Part shown: positions 1 through 5,367 of the stretch, one piece after another
Numbering within the stretch: position 1 is the first letter of the stretch
Layout: each line of letters opens with the position of its first letter
NCBI GenBank assembly: GCA_030523505.1
Contig: JAUNIK010000210.1
Coordinates: 1 to 5,367, forward strand
Source of the DNA: Prevotellaceae bacterium
Lineage (GTDB): Bacteria; Bacteroidota; Bacteroidia; Bacteroidales; Bacteroidaceae
DNA length: 5,367 nucleotides
Direction of reading: 5' to 3'
Notes under the pieces: generated by a model
Told to the model about the DNA's origin: nothing
The model's input: only the letters and a program-made list of their open reading frames with translations
Databases searched by the model: none
Translations under genes and position numbers: made by a program

Positions 1-46
1 ACAGGTTATCAATGATATTCGGTTAAACACAGGGTTTTACTAGTGA

Positions 47-256
47 GCCGAGAAAACCGAGTTTTTCCTGAACGAGTATTTTGAAGGTGCTGTCCCTGCT
101 GAGGCTCGCAGAAAGATTCTCTGTTACCAGATTCTGTGGGATTATCTCTGGGCGCAGTGGACGGTTATCAAAGAAGCCAAAGGCGATGATTTCGGCACTT
201 ACGGCCGTGATCGTTATAATCGCGCTATTGAAAATTTAAGAACATTATGCGAGTGA
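47..256 (+). pseudogene. 3' fragment of LicA-type choline kinase (phosphotransferase), frame disrupted or cut
   Basis: The translation of this open stretch (about 69 residues) contains FFLNEYFEG, then LWDYLWAQWTVIKEAKGDD, then FGTYGRDRYNRAI. The Trp-rich helix followed by F-x-x-Y-x-x-x-R-x-x-RA is what I recognise as the C-terminus of bacterial choline/ethanolamine kinases of the LicA/APH fold, which phosphorylate choline with ATP in the cytoplasm. The ATP-binding lobe and catalytic loop lie upstream and are not in the window. The reading frame is closed by TAG TGA at 41-46 and contains no ATG, GTG or TTG start, so it cannot be a complete gene. The other forward frames stop at 13-15 and 24-26. 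One reading is two compensating single-base shifts (near GGGTTTT at 32-38 and AAAA at 53-56), which would join DIRLNTGFTSE-PRK to TEFFLNEYF. Real decay and sequencing error cannot be told apart here. It ends 7 bases before the transporter gene, which supports a shared operon and substrate. Family assignment is fairly sure; its status is not. Confidence 0.6.
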
Positions 257-263
257 CAAATAT

Positions 264-1772
264 ATGGAATTAAATAATAGGAAGATAGATTGGACAACAA
301 TGCTCATCCCATTTGCAATCGTTGTTGCATTGATGGTGACATTCATGGTTGTGCCCGAGGATTCAAAGACCGTTGTTGATGCGTTGCGTGGATTCTTTGG
401 CGACACCATAGGACTATATTATCCAATCCTTGCCATTGGCAGTGTGGGATGTGCCCTTTATGTTGCAATAAAACCGAAATACGGAAATATAAAGTTCGGC
501 AATATTGACAAACCTGCTTTTAGCAATTTCAAGTGGGGCACAATGATATTCACCTCTACCATGGCAGCTGATATCATGTTCTATTCGCTTATCGAATGGG
601 CGTTATATGGAGGTGAACAGCATGTCATGGAGATTGGTGGACTGCAGATGTGGGCTCCTACCTATACTCTTTTCCATTGGGGGCCACTTGCATGGGGATT
701 CTATGTCATCCTCGCCGTATGTTTCGGTTTTATGATGCATGTCCGTAAGCGTGATCGCCAGCGATTCTCCGAGGCATGTCGCCCATTGCTTGGCGATAGG
801 GTAGATGGTGTGTTGGGCAAAATCATCGATGTTATTGCTGTCTTTGCTATCGTTTGTGCCACTGCAACTACCTTCTCTCTGGCAACACCACTATTGACAA
901 AGGCATTAGGAACAGTGTGCGGTTTTGAGGTCACTACCGCCATCACAATTACTGTCTTGCTGCTCATCTGCACTATCTACACCATTACGGTGTTGTTTGG
1001 AGTGACAGGCATCTCTAAGCTTGCCAGCATCTGCTCGTATCTGTTTTTCGGTATAGTGTTCTATTTCCTGTTCCTTGGAGGTGAGACGCGTTATATCCTT
1101 GAAACGGGCTTCCAGTCATTGGGCAACCTTGCCCAGAATTTTATCGGAATGGCCACCTATATGGACCCTCTGCGTGAGAACCAGTTCCCACAGAATTGGA
1201 CGGTTTATTATTGGGCGTATTGGCTCGTTTGGTGTGTCGCTACTCCGTTCTTCATTGCCTTGATATCAAAAGGTCGTACTATCCGCAACACAGTGTTTGG
1301 CTCTTTCGGATGGGGATTGGCTGGTACCTATACCTCGTTTATCATCCTTGGTAATTATGGTCTTGCTCAGCAGATGAAGCATGGTCTGGATGTAACCGGT
1401 TTTATTGGCAATGGAGGTGAAATGTATCAGGCCATTCTCATGATTTTCGATACACTTCCATTGCCGGTTGTTGCACTAATGCTTCTTGTTGTCACAATGA
1501 TAGCATTCTACAGCACCACTCTTGATGGCATCACTTATGTCACCTCTTCATATAGTTATAAGCACATCTCTGCTGATGAGGAACCATCGCGAAAGATTCG
1601 TGGCTTCTGGGCAGTGCTGCTCATCTTCCTGCCAATAGGGCTGCTGTTTGCCGAGAACTCTCTTTACAGTCTTCAGGGAGTTACGATCATTGCCGCTTTC
1701 CCAGTGGGAATATTGCTTGTTATGATAGTCTGGAGTTTCTTCAAAGACTGCCGGAATTATCTTCAGCCGTAA
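264..1772 (+). CDS. BCCT-family transporter, probable choline/quaternary amine uptake
   Basis: Complete 502-residue inner-membrane protein with about 12 hydrophobic segments (roughly 11-30, 50-68, 93-115, 135-158, 187-213, 225-246, 252-273, 313-333, 345-364, 388-412, 446-464, 470-492). The BCCT (betaine/choline/carnitine transporter) signature is clear: NWTVYYWAYWLVW at 311-323 followed by SKGRTIR at 335-341. The substrate-cage aromatics of TM4 are present in LFHWGPLAWGFY (W139, W144, Y147). In TM8, W320 and W323 are kept and Y319 stands where BetP has Trp. Length matches CaiT-like members, and the long regulatory C-terminal tail of BetP is absent. The TM3 stretch (STMAADIMFYSLIEW, 98-112) lacks the GxGxG motif of Na+-coupled BetP and looks more like CaiT, so the coupling ion or exchange mode is open. 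The ATG at 264 is chosen because it directly follows the kinase stop and precedes the first membrane segment; no Shine-Dalgarno is visible. Choline as substrate is inferred from the adjacent kinase; betaine or carnitine remain possible. Confidence 0.9.
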   Translation: MELNNRKIDWTTMLIPFAIVVALMVTFMVVPEDSKTVVDALRGFFGDTIGLYYPILAIGSVGCALYVAIKPKYGNIKFGNIDKPAFSNFKWGTMIFTSTMAADIMFYSLIEWALYGGEQHVMEIGGLQMWAPTYTLFHWGPLAWGFYVILAVCFGFMMHVRKRDRQRFSEACRPLLGDRVDGVLGKIIDVIAVFAIVCATATTFSLATPLLTKALGTVCGFEVTTAITITVLLLICTIYTITVLFGVTGISKLASICSYLFFGIVFYFLFLGGETRYILETGFQSLGNLAQNFIGMATYMDPLRENQFPQNWTVYYWAYWLVWCVATPFFIALISKGRTIRNTVFGSFGWGLAGTYTSFIILGNYGLAQQMKHGLDVTGFIGNGGEMYQAILMIFDTLPLPVVALMLLVVTMIAFYSTTLDGITYVTSSYSYKHISADEEPSRKIRGFWAVLLIFLPIGLLFAENSLYSLQGVTIIAAFPVGILLVMIVWSFFKDCRNYLQP

Positions 1773-1785
1773 TAAAAAAACATAG

Positions 1786-1834
1786 AAAACCCCTTGGAGT
1801 AGTGCAACCCTGTTGGGGGGTGATCTTGGTTTTT
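1786..1834 (+). terminator. Possible terminator after the transporter gene
   Basis: Fourteen bases after the transporter stop, AAAACC (1786-1791) can pair with GGTTTT (1828-1833). Between them, CAAC (1805-1808) can pair with GTTG (1812-1815), and the structure ends in a T-run (1830-1834). The stem is interrupted and weak, so this is only a candidate end point for the kinase-transporter transcript. The stronger hairpin at 1910-1942 is an alternative. Confidence 0.3.
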
Positions 1835-1861
1835 GTTAATCCAATCGTATAATTCAAAAAT

Positions 1862-1888
1862 AATTCGTGCTATTTGTGTATTTCGTGT
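1862..1888 (+). repeat. Three tandem degenerate 9-base repeats
   Basis: Three consecutive 9-base units are seen: AATTCGTGC, TATTTGTGT and ATTTCGTGT, sharing a core close to ATTYGTGT. They lie in the intergenic region about 80 bases upstream of the lipoprotein promoter. I have an unverified impression that similar short ATTCGTG-type arrays recur between genes in Bacteroidales. No function can be assigned from the window alone; a regulator-binding array or a neutral slippage repeat are both possible. Confidence 0.5.
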
Positions 1889-1909
1889 TCACAATAAACA
1901 ACGAAAATA

Positions 1910-1942
1910 GGGAATTTCCCCCTTGATTGTAGGGAAATTTCC
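1910..1942 (+). terminator. Hairpin of two near-identical palindromes followed by T-run
   Basis: GGGAATTTCCC (1910-1920) and GGGAAATTTCC (1932-1942) are each nearly self-complementary. They can also pair with each other into an 11-bp stem with one G-U pair and an 11-base loop, followed directly by TTTTT (1943-1947). This has the form of a rho-independent terminator for the upstream transcript. It also ends at the edge of the -33 region of the lipoprotein promoter, so an operator role is an alternative reading. Confidence 0.5.
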
Positions 1943-1944
1943 TT

Positions 1945-1972
1945 TTTGTTTGCTGGAAATTGAGTAATTTTG
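1945..1972 (+). promoter_or_regulatory. Bacteroidota-type promoter for the lipoprotein gene
   Basis: TAATTTTG at 1965-1972 matches the Bacteroidota -7 consensus TAnnTTTG exactly. TTTG at 1945-1948 is the best -33 candidate, but the 16-base spacer is shorter than usual, so that half is weak. Transcription would start near 1978-1980, giving a leader of about 36-38 bases. The leader is A-rich (AGAAGAAAAAACAAG) and has no Shine-Dalgarno motif, as is normal for this phylum. Confidence 0.6.
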
Positions 1973-2015
1973 CATCCGGTAAAGTTTCAAACAGAAGAAA
2001 AAACAAGTAAATAAT

Positions 2016-2837
2016 ATGAAAAAGAATATTTTAGCAATCGTTCTTGCATCAGTGATGTTCACAAGCTGCGGCTATGTTGGTACTGGTGCTTTGTGGGGTG
2101 GTAGCATAGGTAGTGCAGTGGGTGGTCTTGCTGGTGGCTATCGTGGTCATGAGGTAGGTCGTCTGCTCGGTATGGCAGGTGGTGCTGCTGTTGGTGCTGC
2201 CGTCCAGAGTTCACAGGAAAGAAAGCGTGCTGAGGATGTGCAGCAGTATCGCGAGGAGAAGGAACGTCTTGCAGCTCTCCGTGCATCTCGTCAGGGACAG
2301 TCTTCTGCCTCAACAGTAGCTCCAGCATCAACATTCGCTCCTGACTACGACTATGCGAAGGCTGGTTCTACAGATAGCGGCTTCACAAGCGACAACAGTG
2401 CCGACGATCGTATTGACATTGATTTCAGCGACAACAATACTGGCGACTACGGCAAGTTCGATGAGAGTACAGTAGAGCCTGTAGAGGTAGTGCCAAACCT
2501 TGAAATTCGCAATGTGCGTTTCTATGATGCCAACAACGATGGTGCCATTAACCGCCGTGAGGAGTGCTCTATCTCGTTTGAGGTTATGAACCGTGGTAAT
2601 GCAACTGTCTATGGCCTTCAGCCAACAGTTCTTGAGGTTTCTGACAACAAGCACATCTTCATCTCTCCATCAGTGCTTATCGAGAGCATCGAACCAGGAA
2701 AGGGCGTTCGCTATACAGCACGCATTATTACAGATGCCAATCTCAAGGCAGGTCAGGCAATGTTCTGCGTAGCAGTAAACAAAGGCAACAAGACCCTCAC
2801 CCAGATCAAGGAATTCTCAATCCCAACAAAGAAGTAA
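2016..2837 (+). CDS. Glycine-zipper lipoprotein with C-terminal beta-sandwich-like domain
   Basis: 273 residues. The N-terminus is a type II signal peptide: MKKN, a hydrophobic stretch, then the lipobox FTSC with Cys18 as the likely lipidated residue. The residues after Cys (GYVGTG) are not acidic, unlike the Bacteroidota surface-export signal, so a periplasm-facing outer-membrane anchor is more likely. Residues 22-63 are a Gly/Ala-rich glycine-zipper region of the kind that packs membrane helices. Residues 66-92 form a highly charged, probably helical segment (QERKRAEDVQQYREEKERL). Residues 93-160 are a Ser/Thr/Asp-rich linker. Residues 161-273 resemble a CARDB-like Ig-type fold (EVMNRGNATVYGL, IEPGKGVRYTARI, ending FSIPTKK). 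Within it, D171-x-N173-x-D175-G176-x-I178-x-x-x-E182 fits the EF-hand/dockerin-type calcium loop. It appears monocistronic, with its own promoter upstream and a hairpin downstream. The start is the ATG before the signal peptide. Molecular role unknown; envelope structure or a scaffold role is a guess. Confidence 0.7.
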   Translation: MKKNILAIVLASVMFTSCGYVGTGALWGGSIGSAVGGLAGGYRGHEVGRLLGMAGGAAVGAAVQSSQERKRAEDVQQYREEKERLAALRASRQGQSSASTVAPASTFAPDYDYAKAGSTDSGFTSDNSADDRIDIDFSDNNTGDYGKFDESTVEPVEVVPNLEIRNVRFYDANNDGAINRREECSISFEVMNRGNATVYGLQPTVLEVSDNKHIFISPSVLIESIEPGKGVRYTARIITDANLKAGQAMFCVAVNKGNKTLTQIKEFSIPTKK

Positions 2838-2859
2838 AGCCCCGTATCAATATAATAAC

Positions 2860-2897
2860 AAATAAGGTGGAACAGCCAGCGCTGCTCCACCTTATTT
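2860..2897. terminator. Strong bidirectional terminator hairpin between convergent genes
   Basis: A 17-base arm (2860-2876) pairs with 2881-2897 with a single A-C mismatch and a 4-base loop; the outer part AAATAAGGTGGA/TCCACCTTATTT is perfect. It sits 22 bases after the lipoprotein stop and 16 bases after the stop of the small minus-strand gene. The A/T-rich outer ends give a U-rich 3' side on both strands, so it most likely ends both converging transcripts. Confidence 0.85.
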
Positions 2898-2913
2898 CAT
2901 AGGATTGAAACAT

Positions 2914-3072
2914 TTATAATTCAGCGTCCTCCCATAGGAATCCCTTTGCGTCATCATCGTCGTCGCCCCATGAACCAGTCTCTGTTCCGAGGTTTTCATT
3001 GCTAGCAGACTGTAGCAGAAGGAAATCTGTCTTTCTTGTCCCGCATTCAGGAGTTATATATTGTTTTTTCAT
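2914..3072 (-). CDS. Small Asp/Trp-rich peptide, uncharacterised
   Basis: A 52-codon gene from ATG at 3072-3070 to TAA at 2916-2914. The protein begins MKKQYITPECGTRKTDFLLL, continues QSASNENLGTETGSWG, then a run of five Asp, and ends AKGFLWEDAEL. It starts 11 bases after the stop of the large phosphatase gene on the same strand and ends just before a strong hairpin, so it is very probably the last gene of that transcript. There is no convincing cleavable signal peptide: the only hydrophobic patch is the short FLLL at 17-20. From memory, short MKKxYxxP proteins with a middle hydrophobic/small-residue patch and an acidic, Trp-containing tail are common in Prevotella and Bacteroides beside genes for surface proteins, but I know of no assigned function. 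A peptide precursor, a partner of the phosphatase protein, or a signalling peptide are all possible. That it is a real gene is inferred from position, start and composition. Confidence 0.6.
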   Translation of the reverse strand: MKKQYITPECGTRKTDFLLLQSASNENLGTETGSWGDDDDDAKGFLWEDAEL

Positions 3073-3083
3073 ATTCGTTATTG

Positions 3084-5367
3084 TTATTGGTGGTTGAAAA
3101 TGGTTTCAAGCGAGTTGCCGTTCTCTGTTGCCCATGAAGGGTGACTGTAGCTGCTCAGACCAAGCATAAATTTGATGAAGTTGTCAAGGTCAGATGCGCT
3201 GATGGCTACTCCGATATTAGCAAACTTCTGGTTGAGATAGTAATACATCTTCTCCTGATAGTTAGTGCCAGGATTACTTGTATCCTCCTTGAAGATAGTG
3301 TTGTGGAAAGTGTAGGCCTCTTTATTACTTGCCTTTCCATCAGCTCTTCTGTCACGCAATTCATTCTTGCCTTCAGCCTTTGGCTGTTCGCTTGAGAAGT
3401 TAGTTAACTCGTAGTCACGAGCCAAATCGCCAGGAGCAACACCGAGGAGAGATTCTATCGCTATAGCCACCATACCTGTACGGTCTGCGCCAGATCGGCA
3501 ATGGAATGCCACTGGGCGTTTCTCGTTTATAACCTCATTGATAATCCATGCTACATCTTTGACAACAGAATAATTCGTGAGAGCGGCTGTTGCACCACTA
3601 GTCTTGATATGGAAGAAATGCCAATCATCTATGCCTGTATTGTTACGATCGAGCGACCATGAATGTGATAGGCCTTTGGCGCTAGAGTTGTTCTCCTCTG
3701 CTTCTGTTGTGCGGAGATCCAGCTCTGACTTAAATCCGAGGTCAAGAACTTGCTGGCGTGATGCCTCATGGAAAGTGTAGTTGTTCGGGTTGGCACATTC
3801 TGATATTACATAGTTTGTGCTTGATGGCTTCTTATAGAACTCTCCGTTCAAACTGCTACAACGGTAAATCCACTCATATTTGATCTTTTTGCCATTCAAA
3901 CCAGTCCAACCGCCGAGGTCACGGCAGTTCCACGAGTCGTCGATTCTTCCCATTCGCACTTGACCACTGGTGTAGAACGAACCAGTCTTGACAGTTGTGC
4001 CGTTGCCTACTCCTGTGGTAATGGTGTATGTGTATTTCTTACCCGGAACAAGGTTGTCTAAATCATAGCTTGAACCTGTTGCCGTATATGTCTTTGAAGT
4101 GTTCACACCATCATCGTTCTTATATGTCAGAGTAATAGTGTATGTGGTTGATGCATCACCAGTCCATGACAATGGCACTTTGTTAGGCGTGTCGTGACTG
4201 TAAAGGTTCTTGAAAACACTTGCGTATGTAGTGAAATGACTTGCTTCACCGTATGTCTGGTAGCGAGGATAAGAGAAAAACAGTTTTACTGCATCGTTTT
4301 CAAGATCGTATGCGTCAATCATCTCTACACTGAGCGCAGGCATCTGCTTAACGATGTTGCGGGTTATTCTGTTGTTAGCCGATGTTGACTTTCTATACAT
4401 CTGACCTCCTTTCGATTTTACCTCGATGTCCATTCCATTCTCAAATGCACCCTCTGGAACAACGATGTTGAACACCGTCTCTTCATCTGAAAGGGATACA
4501 CCGTCGCAGTTCAATGTTATGGTGCTGCTACCTCCGCTAATCATGTCAGTATTTATTCCGTTTGCGAAGCTCCCTATAGCTAGTGAAGCAGTACCCCAGA
4601 GCATTTTTCCTCCCTTGTCGGTTACGGAAATAGTGCCTAGTTCGCCTTCTCCCTTGAGTTTCAGCTGCAGTACACCACACATATTCTTGAATGGCACATG
4701 ATATGTATCTTCCTCTGTTTCAACAAGTTTACCAATCATTATGTTGGCATTGTGGTCAAACGAGTTCTCTGCATAAGTTTGTGTTGCAGGAAGAGTAAGC
4801 ACCATAGTGCCATTTGTCAATTTATTGAATGCTGATTTTGGGTATAGCGCGCAAGTCTCATCATCAATAGCTGTGTTGGTTGGAACTTGTCCTGAGAAAT
4901 CGCCATAGTTCAACCCCGGTTCGCTAGCCAGTTTGAGTGAAGAATTGATACCATGCAGCCACTCGTACTTCTTTACGTTGCTTAAGTTTACTCCATCGAT
5001 ATTTGCACCATTGGTGAGAGTGGAATTCTCGTTGAGTGGCGAATGCCAAGAAAATTCCAATCTAAGTTTGTATTGGATGTCGGTAAGTGTTACGACGGCA
5101 GGATTAGATTCTGACAGTATTCCGTCAGTGCTTGTTGATCTTGATAACAGGAAAGTTTTGTTTGTTCCACTTCCATATAATTTCGCCCACATTTCTGTAT
5201 TAGGCGCAACGAATTGGTAGTGCCCATCACTGTTTGTTATTCCTACTTTGTATGGGTTGTCGCTTTTTGTGTCTGACGATAGAATTTTGTCGGTCACATC
5301 TTCATTGCCTATCTTCACATTGACATCACCGTATTTCACATTTATCTCCGAGGAGAGTCCAGCTAAT
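3084..5367 (-). CDS. Secreted-type tyrosine phosphatase with fimbrillin-like and FN3 regions (5' end beyond window)
   Basis: The frame is open to the right edge, so the true start and any signal sequence are outside. Nine codons (LAGLSSEIN) precede the GTG at 5339, which is only an internal valine; residues below count from it as 1. Residues 160-335 resemble a fimbrillin/Mfa-like surface domain (ALYPKSAF, LTLPATQTYAENSFDHNANI, VPFKNMCGVLQLKLKG, FNIVVPEGAF). Residues 343-457 look like an FN3 module (VPLSWTGDASTTYTITLTY, YDLDNLVPGKKYTYTI). Residues 464-730 are a DSP/Y_phosphatase3-type phosphatase: NCRDLGGW (471-478), IYRCSSL (491-497), ELDLRTTEAEE (539-549), the catalytic loop HCRSGADRTG (613-622, nucleophile Cys614, Arg620), then RDYELTNFS (641-649). 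It should hydrolyse phosphotyrosine or another phosphomonoester. The loop has Ala where MptpB/LipA-like enzymes have Lys (GKDRTG). The attached domains suggest a site in the periplasm or on the cell surface. Family is confident; substrate is unknown. Confidence 0.8.
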   Translation of the reverse strand, partial: LAGLSSEINVKYGDVNVKIGNEDVTDKILSSDTKSDNPYKVGITNSDGHYQFVAPNTEMWAKLYGSGTNKTFLLSRSTSTDGILSESNPAVVTLTDIQYKLRLEFSWHSPLNENSTLTNGANIDGVNLSNVKKYEWLHGINSSLKLASEPGLNYGDFSGQVPTNTAIDDETCALYPKSAFNKLTNGTMVLTLPATQTYAENSFDHNANIMIGKLVETEEDTYHVPFKNMCGVLQLKLKGEGELGTISVTDKGGKMLWGTASLAIGSFANGINTDMISGGSSTITLNCDGVSLSDEETVFNIVVPEGAFENGMDIEVKSKGGQMYRKSTSANNRITRNIVKQMPALSVEMIDAYDLENDAVKLFFSYPRYQTYGEASHFTTYASVFKNLYSHDTPNKVPLSWTGDASTTYTITLTYKNDDGVNTSKTYTATGSSYDLDNLVPGKKYTYTITTGVGNGTTVKTGSFYTSGQVRMGRIDDSWNCRDLGGWTGLNGKKIKYEWIYRCSSLNGEFYKKPSSTNYVISECANPNNYTFHEASRQQVLDLGFKSELDLRTTEAEENNSSAKGLSHSWSLDRNNTGIDDWHFFHIKTSGATAALTNYSVVKDVAWIINEVINEKRPVAFHCRSGADRTGMVAIAIESLLGVAPGDLARDYELTNFSSEQPKAEGKNELRDRRADGKASNKEAYTFHNTIFKEDTSNPGTNYQEKMYYYLNQKFANIGVAISASDLDNFIKFMLGLSSYSHPSWATENGNSLETIFNHQ

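Noticed and set aside
37..61. CCGAG-AAAA-CCGAG direct repeat and ACTAGT palindrome as a mobile-element or attachment-site junction
   Set aside because: The repeat is only 5 bases and no inverted terminal repeat, integrase or element sequence is visible nearby. Too little sequence lies to the left to support it.
701..973. Minus-strand open frame of 90 codons inside the transporter gene
   Set aside because: The plus-strand frame is a full-length BCCT protein with intact motifs, and the antisense translation shows no family features.
2328..2654. Minus-strand open frame of 108 codons inside the lipoprotein gene
   Set aside because: It lies wholly antisense to a gene with a clear signal peptide and domain pattern. 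Its translation has no recognisable domain and it has no promoter or neighbour of its own.
3061..3083. T-rich stretch between the phosphatase and small peptide genes as a separate promoter for the peptide
   Set aside because: The gap is only 11 bases and no TAnnTTTG box is seen at a suitable distance on the minus strand; co-transcription is the simpler reading.
4426..4701. Plus-strand open frame of 91 codons within the phosphatase gene
   Set aside because: It is antisense to the fimbrillin-like coding region. The Ser/Pro-rich translation is typical of a mirror of beta-strand codons and shows no motif.
5337..5339. GTG as the start codon of the large minus-strand gene
   Set aside because: The frame remains open upstream to the window edge (nine further codons reading LAGLSSEIN), and no signal peptide follows the GTG. 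It is an internal valine and the gene is cut by the window.

Overview
The window reads as chromosomal DNA from a member of the Bacteroidota, most likely Bacteroidales and Prevotella- or Bacteroides-like. The signs are A-rich leaders without Shine-Dalgarno motifs, a promoter -7 box of the TAnnTTTG type, a secreted protein that joins a fimbrillin-like region to a tyrosine phosphatase, and a short MKKxYxxPE-type peptide gene. No mobile element, CRISPR array, tRNA or rRNA is visible.

Left part (1-1772, + strand): the 3' end of a LicA-type choline kinase gene is followed after 7 bases by a complete BCCT-family transporter gene of 502 codons. Together they suggest uptake of choline (or a related quaternary amine) and its phosphorylation, as in phosphocholine/CDP-choline loci. 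The kinase frame is odd: all three forward frames carry stops within the first 46 bases, and the open stretch after them has no start codon. In this sequence the kinase is therefore either broken or affected by base-calling errors.

Middle part (1773-2837): a 243-base intergenic region holds a weak terminator-like structure, three tandem 9-base repeats, two near-identical palindromes that can pair into an 11-bp hairpin, and a Bacteroidota-type promoter. It leads to a 273-codon lipoprotein gene. The product has a glycine-zipper segment, a charged helix, a low-complexity linker and a C-terminal beta-sandwich-like domain containing a canonical DxNxDG calcium-loop sequence.

Right part (2838-5367, - strand): a large secreted-type protein gene enters from beyond the right edge. 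It combines a fimbrillin-like region, an FN3-like domain and a DSP/Y_phosphatase3-type tyrosine phosphatase domain with an intact HCRSGADRTG loop. Eleven bases after its stop lies a 52-codon gene for an Asp/Trp-rich peptide with no known function. This pair converges on the lipoprotein gene, and a strong hairpin between them (2860-2897) probably terminates both transcripts. The phosphatase plus small-peptide pair is the most novel-looking unit here.
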